Shown one piece after another: positions 48,944 to 57,869 of a stretch of 64,000 bases of DNA. The notes under the pieces were generated by a model, which was given only the letters and a program-made list of their open reading frames with translations, was not told the DNA's origin and did not search any database. The DNA is taken from positions 5,766,001-5,830,000 of the forward strand of contig OY292278.1 of NCBI GenBank assembly GCA_958496175.1. Reading direction: 5' to 3'. How positions within the stretch are numbered: position 1 is the stretch's first letter; the number at the start of each line of letters is the position of its first letter. A program made the translations under genes and the position numbers. Origin of the DNA: Sisyra terminalis. Lineage: Eukaryota > Arthropoda > Insecta > Neuroptera > Sisyridae.

Positions 48944-49222
48944 TTAGGGTCCCTTGTTGGGAATTATTGGAGGGCAGCGCTGTATTCTGGTAGTAACATG
49001 AATTGACTTCTTTTCACTGATTTTGATCTTTAATTTGTTAGTCCAGCTGCATAAATCCTTTAAAATATACTCAAGTTTGTTGAACGCCTTCTTTAGATCA
49101 TCTTCTATTGCTATTAATACATTATCGTTATCATAAGTAGCCCTGGAAACTTCTTCAACAGTTGGAAGGTCAACTGTGTATAAGAAATACATCAAGGCTT
49201 TAAGGATACTTTCATAAAACAA
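48944..49222 (-). pseudogene. Jockey-clade LINE RT fragment, catalytic box degraded
   Basis: The minus-strand frame reads FLYTVDLPT, then ATYDNDNVLIAI, then SWTNKLKIKISEKKSIHV and RCPPI. This matches the order of Jockey-type RT: LLYxLYTADLPT, the FADD catalytic box (ATFADDTAIL), then W-x-K-K-W-R-I-K-V-N-E-x-K-S-x-H-V-T-F-T-x-R-x-x-x-C-P-P-V. The FADD box has become YDND, keeping one of the two aspartates, so it would not be catalytic even if expressed. About 70 codons are recognisable; the rest of ORF2 is missing. Confidence 0.8.
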
Positions 49223-49300
49223 GCTTTAATCCACTTCTTAACCACTTCTCCCTGTTTAATTAGAAAGATCTTTTAAATTAGATACTATTCAATATTCTTT

Positions 49301-49462
49301 AGATAAGTGGTTCTAAACCTTAATTTAATTGAACCAATAGGATTAGTGAGCTAGTTTCTCGGGCTTGGCGATTTTTTCTTCATTTTGTCCACTTGTAAAA
49401 TCAAATTTACGCATACTGGTGAGGATCAGTATCTCCAACAAGACTAAGAACCACTGCTCTAA
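49301..49462. mobile_element. Short hAT-like MITE
   Basis: AAGTGGTTCTAAACCTT at the left is mirrored by AAGACTAAGAACCACTG at the right, the CAGTGGTTCT-type terminal repeat of hAT elements. The flanks TTTAGA and CTCTAAAT may be a worn 8-bp duplication. Length is about 160 bp, with no coding content. Confidence 0.6.
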
Positions 49463-49486
49463 ATTCACCCTTTCATTATTTTTGTG

Positions 49487-49560
49487 TCAGCGCTTCTTAA
49501 ACTTGTTCATACCACGGCATCTTAAATCAAAAAATAATCCAAGACTTCCTCTGGAAAAAT
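49487..49560. mobile_element. Possible second hAT-like terminus
   Basis: CAGCGCTTCTTAAACTTGTTCATACCACGGCATC resembles another hAT-type end of the CAGxGxTTCTxAAACTT form. No matching opposite end was found nearby, so this is a single terminus or a truncated copy. Confidence 0.35.
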
Positions 49561-49564
49561 TTTT

Positions 49565-50250
49565 GAAGTTTCGTGACTAACAGTACGGAATTTGTATAAA
49601 ATTTATTATTTTTATAAAAACATTTTGCAGTATTCTTGTGAGAACTCCAGAGGCATCTAGAGAAATCCAACCCCCAAAAAAATTGCCTTATGCCATTTCT
49701 TAAAAGATTGATTAATATCTATGAAACTTTTCGTTTTTCTAGTGAGTTTTGGATAGTGATTACAACCCTATAAAGCTTAATTCCCGAGTAGAATTTCTTG
49801 AACTTATTCAAGGAATTCTAGCAAGAAAGCTTTTGCAAATATTTTACTTAATATAAGCACCAAATTTAGTCACCAAAATTAGTTTACCAGGTTTCGGAAA
49901 TAGTATGATTTGTGCTAATTTCCTTTAAGTCAGGAAATACTTAAGTCTTACTATAACATTGTATAAAATTGTTGGATGTACTAAGCCTTTTTTTGGGTAG
50001 TTCTTTTAGAATTTGGCCAGTTTTCATCTTATATCTTAAAGCTTTTTTCTTCAACTACCATCTCTTTATAACTACTAAGATTTTTAACAACTCTAGGATT
50101 AATAAAAATATCGAAAATATCGAAAAATCGAGAAATATCGAAAATTTGCTCGATACAAGAATCAAACCCAACTTGGCCAGTAATAGACTTGAAGAATTTT
50201 TGGCCAATGAAGTAAATAATTTGATTGGCTTGCTGAATATTCTATAGTCA
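49565..50250. other. AT-rich non-coding DNA, nothing recognised
   Basis: Contains an ATCGAAAAT-type short repetition near 50110-50150; otherwise no recognised content. Confidence 0.35.
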
Positions 50251-50267
50251 AAACTTCATTTGAAATA

Positions 50268-50571
50268 GATGATAAAATTCAGATCTCAGCTTTTATTAAA
50301 TAAGAGGACAATTCAGGTTGTTAAAGATCGGTTTTTTTATTTAATATTTATAATATTCAATTAGCTACGTTTCGTTACGTATTGCAACTTTATCAGGCTT
50401 CTTGATTCACAAAAAATATAATATTTTTTATTGAATTTAAATTGAAAGTATTATATTTTTTGTGAATCAAGAAGCCTGATAAAGTTGCGATACGTAACGA
50501 AACGTAGCTAAGTGAATATTAAAAATATTAACTAAAAAAAACAATCTCAAACAACCTGAATTGTCTTCTTA
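50268..50571. mobile_element. Palindromic hammerhead-like element, family B, 13-bp TSD
   Basis: Minus-strand core at about 50369-50396, plus-strand core at 50476-50503, each CTGATAAAGTTGC...GTAACGAAACGTAGC (CTGATAA instead of CTGATGA in both). The arms pair through AAGAAGCCTGAT/ATCAGGCTTCTT and ACAAAAAATATAATA around a short AT-rich centre. TTCATTTGAAATA (50255-50267) and TTCATTTGGAATA (50572-50584) form a 13-bp target duplication with one change. No coding capacity. Confidence 0.9.
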
Positions 50572-50584
50572 TTCATTTGGAATA

Positions 50585-51150
50585 ATATTTTTCTTCATTT
50601 ATTTCGTTTGGGATTAAATACTCTTTTGAAAAGATTGAATTATCAAATACTTTAGTTGAAAGCAGTAAATTGTTATCATTTTTAATGTCAAAATAATATT
50701 TTTTGATTTTTTGATGAAACAAAAAAATCGTTTTAATAATTAACTTTTTCGACAAAATCGTTCATTTTTTATCCCCAAAGCTACGAAATTTTTTTAATAA
50801 GTCACTGAAATGAGTTGAAAATTTACATTTTAAAATCAAAGCAAAGCTCTACTCATTAAGCACATCTCCAAAAAAAAAAAAAAAAAAAAAAAACTCTTTT
50901 AAACAAACATAATCTCTAATTTTTTCTTTTGAATCATTTACGAATTTATTTTTTTTTTTTCATTTTCCTATACCTCGCGGCTTCATTACGGTCAAAGATA
51001 GTGATTATAAATTTCATATTTTTAATTAGTAATTTTAAGCTCCAAATCAAATGACTTGAGGCTCTATTTTCAAAAGCTTTTACCAAATCAATTTTCAAAT
51101 TTTTTTCGTCTATTTTTGATTTGATCTCGGGATTGCTAAAATTATGCCTA
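50585..51150. other. AT-rich DNA with a 24-bp poly-A run
   Basis: The uninterrupted A run lies at 50870-50893. AAAGCTC occurs at 50843. Nothing else was recognised. Confidence 0.4.
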
Positions 51151-51166
51151 ACACATAAATTCTTTA

Positions 51167-51408
51167 ATCAAAATAAGATTTTTTCGCTGACTTTGAACAG
51201 TTATACTGTGTATACAATATATGGAATATATTCCAAACTACTTGATGACCACTGAGGAAGATTGCTTGGCAATCTAAAAACGTATCTGGGCAATACGTCA
51301 CAAATATTTTTGTTCAAATTTATGTTTATGGTATGATTTTCATATATGATTATATTAAATTATACTACATATATTGGACCGCAATATATTCTATATATTG
51401 TATACACA
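51167..51408. mobile_element. Hammerhead-like element, family D, 12-bp TSD
   Basis: Ends carry TGTATACAATATAT / ATATATTGTATACA inverted repeats; one plus-strand core at 51252-51299: CTGAGGAA, GATTGC/GCAATC hairpin, TAAAA, then ACGTAT...ATACGT and GTC. The flanks ATAAATTCTTTA (51155-51166 and 51409-51420) are a perfect 12-bp duplication. It shares its first 50 bp and its core with the copy at 54677. In this copy GAAA has become TAAA. Confidence 0.9.
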
Positions 51409-51424
51409 ATAAATTCTTTAGTTT

Positions 51425-53385
51425 TTCTTGATTCTGGATTACTTTATCGACAAATCATTAATCATACTTGTGTTTTATTGTATCGTTTGTGGGACAACGA
51501 TAAGATGATCAATAAAAAAGGGGTAAAAGCTTACGCCTCATCGAGTCCAGATAAATTATATGATGGGCTCGAATAAATCCAGGCGAAGTTTGTGTAGCAA
51601 TTAGAAAATAGCTCATAATCGATTTACGATCGCGTAAAATCAATGATAAGAACCACGACTAGAAGATGGATGAGGCCTAATGATTTTCATCCCTTTCGCA
51701 AGGCCTCCGCGTGCGATGCACCCCCGAGCTTTTTCCCATCTTTGCAGGGAAATATTGCGGCGCCATTGTAAGCTCTAGGCGCCGCAATCATATCCGCCGT
51801 ATTCGCTGGGATTTTATCTTAATGCTTCAACACACCACTCTCTTATTGTCTTTCTATATATCTATTTATCTGTAATTTCTATACGTACATCTAAATATTC
51901 TGGTTCCGAAGTGCTTTCGCCTCGACGAATACACGCCATCCCTACATAAGAACGATTCCAGATATTTAGGAATGAAAATATTCTGATGTTTGTACTTTAT
52001 TGTCAGACAATATGAATTCTAGGAGGAAATTAAAGCGTACAAATATCTCCCACACAGAAACAGCATTAACAGAATAATTTGATCAAAACTAAAAGAACCA
52101 AAAAAAAAAAACAGCCATATCGAGAAAATATCATATCCGAATTCCGGAATGGATAAATCTCAAGTATAATTAGTGAATGAAATTTAATGTTTTTCCTTTA
52201 TTCTTCCAACAAAAACTCCGTAAAATTGTAAAAAAGTTTTTGCTGTTATCAACAAAATATTTATTAAATCATTGCTAGACAAATAAATTTCAGTCAGTAC
52301 GCAACAATTTTTGCAAAGAATCGATTTTCTTTTTGTCTAGAAAAACATATTTTCATTCTGCAATTAAAATGCTTAGCTCAACAATTCCTTTTCCACTTCA
52401 GATTTCACTGATTTATCCACTGAAAATGTTTCCATATATTGGTCACATAAAACGAGAAAATTCAATACTCTTCACGAAAGAAACTATTCAATTCGCTTTT
52501 CCTCATTTCAATTTACAATTAGAGTTTATTTTGTCGAATGATATTTTTTTATTAAACATCCGCCTTTGGCTTGGCCTCTCCAAAACGTACAAAAAAAAAC
52601 AGAGATGAAGAGAAAACCAAACATTTTCTTTTCAAACAGCCGAAACTTCCCTCCATTTCCCATACATTTTCATTTAATTGAAAACAATTTTCCAAATGAC
52701 AAATACATTAACTCGTTCGATACGGTGCAAATGAATTTTACACTTCATTTTCGGCCATAAAACCGCAACTTTTTTTTTAAATCAAAGCACTTTGAATTAT
52801 TTACCATTATAGCAATTTATTTTTTTGAAATTTTGAAATATTAATTTAAAAAGTTTCGATAATAAAGAAAACGTTAACGTTATGCCGTTATAACAAAACA
52901 TTTTTATCGGAAAAGTTTTTCTTAACTTTTTATGTTTCAATTTTCATATATGAAATGATAGTTTGAGACGTGCCTCAGGTTATAAATGAATGTTTTCTTT
53001 TTTTTATCCAACGTTTTCATTCGAAAAGAATATCAGATTGTCACGACAATTTTCAATCAAACTTAAGTATGAAAATAGCAGATTTATGATATTGGAAAGT
53101 TAAATATTTATTGTATGTTGCTGAATTGATTTCGTTTGGAAAATAATTGGAAAAATTTAGTTTGAATTTGTAGCGAAATTATAGGGCTATTGAAGTAGAC
53201 GATTGAAACTTTTTATTGGAAATATTGTGAACAATAAGTGTTTTATAGATTTAACAAAGAAAAATTAATATGGGAGTAATAGGCACTTAAAAGTTCCTTC
53301 AACTTTTTAAATCATTTACATTAGTTTCGCAATTCTGGAATTTTATTTATTGAATTGAAGTTTAATTTATAAATAAATTCATATT
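51425..53385. other. Single-copy DNA with a GC-rich perfect inverted repeat
   Basis: A perfect 11-bp inverted repeat ATTGCGGCGCC / GGCGCCGCAAT (51754-51764 and 51778-51788, 13-nt loop) stands out in a less AT-rich patch (51640-51960). GAGCTTT lies at 51725. Elsewhere AT-rich, with no recognised gene or repeat; the open frames near 52333-52760 lack a domain. Confidence 0.45.
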
Positions 53386-53387
53386 TT

Positions 53388-54010
53388 GTGCGACAGGTTG
53401 CGACCGAAAAATTACAAAGGGTCCTCAACGATCTGGAACCATGGCTGAATAAATGGCAAATAAAAGTCAATGAAGCCAAATCTGTTCATATGACATTCAC
53501 TACTCGGCGAGATACCTGTCCACCGGTATATCTCAACAACCATCAGGTGCCGCAGGCGACAGAAGTCAAGTATCGCGGAATGCACTTGGACAGAAGATTA
53601 ACGTGGTGGAGACATTTATCTGCCAAAAGAGACCAGCCTAAAGCCAAATGCCGCCAACTGCAGTGGCTGATTGGTTGGAGGTTGCAATTGTCCCTGGACA
53701 ATAAACTAATGATACACAAAGTAATTTTGAAGCCAGAAGTCTGGACCTACGGCATCGAACTGTGGGGAACAACTAGCAACTCCAATGTGGATATCATCCA
53801 GCGCTTTCAGTCAAAGACACTCAGACTCATTACGAACGCCCTATAACGCCCTATCACTAACCACGACAGACCTGAAGACCTGAAGGTGGCCACCGTGAGA
53901 GAAGAAATCGCCAGATTCAGCCAAAAATATCAAAAAAGACTGGAAGACCATGCCAATCATCTGGCTATCATCTGGCAACAACAGACTGAAGCGCTACACG
54001 TTTCTGGAAT
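53388..54010 (+). pseudogene. Jockey-clade LINE ORF2 C-terminal fragment
   Basis: An uninterrupted 152-codon stretch covers the RT thumb and connection: LEPWLNKWQIKVNEAKSVHM, TCPPVYLN, MHLDRRLTW, LIGWRLQLSLDNKLMIHKVI, LKPEVWTYGIELWGT and IQRFQSKTLRLI, all close to Jockey-type proteins. Upstream RT motifs including FADD are absent (5' truncation). At 53843 a small duplication (CGCCCTATAACGCCCTATCAC) breaks the frame; beyond it DLKVATVREEIARFSQKY and EDHANHLA continue the family's C-terminus in another frame. This is much better preserved than the other LINE pieces and therefore probably younger. Confidence 0.88.
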
Positions 54011-54676
54011 TGCCTCACAGGGGGTAAGTTCAAGGAACCGATTTGACTCAATATAGAGTCAATATGGAGCGTGGACGTAGATCAAATTGGTTCATTGTCC
54101 AGGGACAGATTGCAAATACATGAAAACAGGGGAAAAACTAGTTTGTGCAAGGGTTTTTAATAAATCTTATAGATCTTATTATTATTATGAACAATGTCGT
54201 GACCTAAAAGATCTAATAATAAAACCAATCTTCGTAATATTTTTCGTGCTGGTATCGATAGAATTGTGGTCGGGATTGCAATCCCGCGGGACTTTCACTG
54301 GATTGTCTTCGTAAGAGTCTAAAATTGAGCTGGATCCTGCTGGATCGCGGGATCCCACTTTGCTGGAATGAAATCCCTAATTTGCGGTTAAAATGGTGAA
54401 AGAATTTCAGAAATATTTTCTCATATTTAGTAAATGCGTTAAAATCAGAAGCAAAAGTAGTACGTAATACTATATGAAAATACAAATGACCAAATCTACT
54501 ATGGGTACCAAGTTATAAAGAGGGTCACTAGATGGTCGAAAAATTAATTTAAAAGAAACATGTTTCAGCCATCATTAAAATTTAACAAGCAAAAAAAGAT
54601 CAATATATGTTAAATTTAATTGACTTATAAGATCTTATTATTCCAATGCATCAATAAAATAAAATCAATCTTCGTA

Positions 54677-54922
54677 ATCAAAATAAGATTTTTTCGCTGA
54701 CTTTGAACAGTTATACTTTGTATACAATATATAAAATATATTGCAGTCCAATTTATTAACATAAATTTGAACAGATGACCAAATTTGATGACCACTGATG
54801 AAGATTGCTTGGCAATCGAAATACGTATCTGGGCAATACGTCACGAATATTTTTGTTTGAACTTCTGTTCAAATTTATGTAAATAAATTGGACTGCAATA
54901 TATTTTATATATTGTATACACA
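54677..54922. mobile_element. Hammerhead-like element, family D, with empty site
   Basis: Inverted arms TTGTATACAATATATAAAAT / ATTTTATATATTGTATAC surround one core, with AATTTATT...AACATAAATTTGAACAGA pairing further in. The flanks CAATCTTCGTAAT (up to 13 bp, at least ATCTTCGTA at 54668-54676 and 54923-54931) repeat, and the duplicated neighbour unit at about 54225 shows that sequence once, with no element. This confirms insertion with target duplication. Confidence 0.92.
54795..54842 (+). ncRNA. Hammerhead-like core, family D (best preserved)
   Basis: CTGATGA, one extra A, stem GATTGC/GCAATC with a 3-nt loop, GAAA, one U, then stem ACGTAT/ATACGT with a 7-nt loop and GTC. All conserved blocks of a type I hammerhead are present in order, and two of the three helices pair perfectly. 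Two single-base additions relative to the consensus and the lack of a helix I argue against efficient self-cleavage as it stands. Confidence 0.45.
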
Positions 54923-55434
54923 ATCTTCGTAATATTTTTCGTGCTGGTATCGATAGAATTATGGTTGGGGATTGCAATCCCGAACTGTTTCCAATCCCAC
55001 GGGATTTTTGCTGGATTGACTTCGTGACAGCGGGATCCTACAAGATCCGCAGAGCCTAAAATTGAGCTAGATTCTGCTGGATCACAGAATCCGATTTTGC
55101 TGGATTGCAAACTCTAATTGTGGATAAAATTGTGAAAGAATTTCAGGATCATTTTCTTATAATTAGCCAATGCGTTAAAATCAGAAGCAAAAGTAGTACT
55201 TAACACTATACGAAAATACAAATGACCAAATTTAATATGGGTACCAAGTTACAAAGAGGGTCACTAGATGGTCGAAAAATTAATTAAAAAGAAACATGTT
55301 TGTTTAAACCATCATTCGCCATTTAACAAACTAAAAAAATATCAATTTATGTACAAAGAAGTAAAGAGAATACCAAAAGAATTCTTATGAATCTAAATAT
55401 TCAAATTGAATATTTATTTAAAAGAAATACTTAA

Positions 55435-55563
55435 TTATAACCAATCATAAGTATGTGTATTTAATTGTATCCATTTAAAAACATATAAATTGGGCCATTT
55501 AACCGATATTAATTAATTTTCGTTATTTGATTTTAGGTGGTACGAAGTTCACCGGGTCCTAAA
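55435..55563 (-). mobile_element. Degenerate LINE/SINE-like insertion, core copy 2
   Basis: The minus strand begins GGACCCGGTGAACTTCGTACC, another form of the GCTGACCCG-ACTTCGT core. Only this core is convincing; the extent towards lower coordinates is a guess. Confidence 0.4.
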
Positions 55564-55695
55564 GTTCATTTGTACAAACAAATTTACAATTAATGATAAA
55601 ATATTTACTGATTTAATGATCCTCAACATGCATTTACAAATCTAATTAAAGTTTTTTAGATCATTTTTAAAATGTACCATCTGATGCAAAGGATA

Positions 55696-56956
55696 CAAGG
55701 GATGTTTGATAAGTACCCGTGTTTATCAACTGGTGGCACTATTGATAAAAAATTTTTGCACCATTCTGTAGCACCATCCTTGCAACTCTAAGTGTCAAAA
55801 TTTCAGACATATTCATCGAGTAGTTTTGTTTTGAAAACTTTTGAAAGTCATCAAGTTCGTGATTATTTGCATCATGGAGAAAGAGAAATATCGATCAGTG
55901 ATTCGATTTCTGTTTTTGGATGGGAAGACGTGTGAAGAAATTAATGTGAAGTTGCATGCTGTTTATATGGACCATGCACTTTTGATGACTATCATCAGAT
56001 AGTGGTTTAATAAATTTAAGGGAGGCCGAACACCTGTTTTTGGTAGAAGAGCACCCTGGTCGTCCGATTGAGGTGACTGCGGAGGAAATGATGAATTAAT
56101 ACAAGATATCGTGTTAGTAGATCGTCGGATTAAGGTAAAAGAGATTGCTGACATTATATATATCTCACCTGAACGCATACAAAATAACTTTCATGAAAAA
56201 TTGGGGATGAAAAAGCTATCGGCGAGATGGGTGCCAAGTTTGCTAACAGTGGAGCAAAAACGGAATCGCATGACAACTTCGGAGTTCTGTTTGGGCATGT
56301 TTAGGCGCAATCCAAAAGATTTTCTGTGGCATTTTGTAATTGTTGACAAAACATGGATCCATCCCTACACGTCAGAAAGACAGAACAGCCAAAACAGTGG
56401 GTTTCACCCGGTGAAACTGGTCCAAAGAAGGCGAAAATGGTTCCATCGGCCGGAAAAGTCTTGGCCACTGTTTTCTGGAATTTGCAAGGCATCATCTTCA
56501 TTGATTATTTGTAGAATGGAAGGACAATCACGAGGTAATATTATGGTAACTTATTGGACCAATTCAATGCTAATTCGATTCAAAAACCCTATTTGGCTAG
56601 AAAAAAAGTCTATTTTCACCATGACAATGCACCTGCCTACTCATCCGCAATTACCACAGCAAAAGTGGTTGCATGACGCTACGAATTACTGCCTCATCCA
56701 CCCTATTCTCCAAATTTGACCCCATGCGATTTTTTTTTGCTTCCAAACATGAAAAAATGAGGAAATCATCGCTGAAAAAGACGCTTATTTTGCGGAGTTC
56801 GACAAATCCTATTGTTTGGAAGGCTTAAAAAAGTTTGAATACCGCTGGACTAAGTATATCGAGATAAAAGGAGACTATGTTGAAAGATAAATGAAAAAAT
56901 TAAAAAAAATTAATGCGTTTTCTTGCCCAATACGAGTACTTATCAAACAGCCCTCG
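55696..56956 (+). mobile_element. mariner element, near full length, inactive
   Basis: Terminal inverted repeats CAAGGGATGTTTGATAAG... and CGAGGGCTGTTTGATAAG... (about 28 bp, a few mismatches) lie directly inside TA on both sides. The length of 1261 bp is close to the 1.3 kb usual for mariner. It encloses a decayed transposase. Subfamily was not assigned. Confidence 0.93.
55874..56890 (+). pseudogene. mariner transposase pseudogene
   Basis: From ATG (MEKEKYRSVIRF) to TAA after GDYVER the span corresponds to about 338 codons, against about 345 in the family. The N-terminal helix-turn-helix region (WFNKFKGGRTPVF, then EEHPGRPIEVT in another frame) and the catalytic domain are recognisable. Aspartates: first in VDKTWIHPYT (56345), second in HHDNAPAYSS (56623), third in LTPCDFF (56728). 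The second and third are 34 residues apart, the DD34D signature. In-frame stops at 56000 and in the DD34D interval, and frameshifts near 56040 and between the first and second aspartates, make it dead. Confidence 0.92.
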
Positions 56957-57030
56957 TATATCAAATGTATTGTTATGCTTTACATTAATCTGGAAAATAT
57001 GTCAATTATTGAATAAAAATTTATTTAAAA

Positions 57031-57865
57031 CTAGCTGATCCCCGCGACTTCGTCTGCGTGACGTTGGTGTTGATTGTTTTCTTTTGTAGGTTTGCTCCTT
57101 GTAGTGGTAGTATATGGAAATTTTTATTTTTCTTATTTCTTTTACGAAAAACGTAATCATACTTGAAAACACTATTTGGTCGAATTTAGTTTATTAATTT
57201 TCAAAAAATATTTATAAATATCTAAAAAGAGCATGTCTATTGTGTATAGCTACGATAAGTTTACCTACCGTTGACCAAATAATCCGTAAATCAATCAGAA
57301 TCTATACATAAATAAAGTCGGTCTTAATTATGACCTAAAAAAAGTCGAAACTTATCAAAATACTCGCGTTAAAATAACAGAAGTTAAGGGTCTAGATTTT
57401 GAATATTAGTCGGAATCTCTATTAACATCACTATTATCATCAACCATTTGTCTTATTTAGATATATATAAAGGTTTATATTTCAAAGAGGCAATTTTATA
57501 AAATTTAAATTGAATTTACTGTGCTTTTTACCAGTTCAACTAAAAATATTTGTACAGATTATTTTCTAACTTTAAGTTACCTTTCCAATGATATATAACT
57601 CACCGGTCTAGTGTAAAAATTTATGTTTTCATCCCTAGGGAATACTTTCCCTTATTATTTTTTTGGAATGGTAAGTAGCCTATAGTCTATGGGAAATTGT
57701 ATTGTATCTTAATACCAAATTTTATTAAATTCGGTTGTTCCGTTCTTTAGTTAAATCGGGACACACAGACAGACAGACAAAAATTTTAAAAATGTTAAAT
57801 TTGGAATAAGGGCCTCTTGAAACTCTTTATATATTATTATAGTATAGATATAGATTATAGTATTT
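57031..57865 (+). mobile_element. LINE/SINE-like insertion, best core copy
   Basis: Starts CTAGCTGATCCCCGCGACTT, continues CGTCTGCGTG, and near its end carries CCAAATTTTATTAAATTCGG, GACACACAGACAGACAGACA and a final TATTATTATAGTATAGATATAGAT. This order (core, CAAATTT...ATCGG, short tandem CAGA, TAGTATAGAT tail) is a pattern seen in many insect genomes at non-LTR-derived insertions. About 830 bp; no protein frame. It starts 75 bp beyond the mariner. Confidence 0.65.
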
Positions 57866-57869
57866 CAAC

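Larger units (their letters stand above)
54150..55345. repeat. Tandem duplication of about 0.48 kb, one copy with an insertion
   Basis: Unit 1 (about 54150-54625) and unit 2 (about 54626-55345) share AATCTTCGTAATATTTTTCGTGCTGG, GATAGAATT, ATCCTGCTGGATC-like GC-rich hairpin text (GGGATTGCAATCCCG), GCGTTAAAATCAGAAGCAAAAGTAG and GGGTACCAAGTTA...GAGGGTCACTAGATGGTCG. Unit 2 carries a 246-bp family D element that unit 1 lacks, so unit 1 preserves the empty site. Confidence 0.88.
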
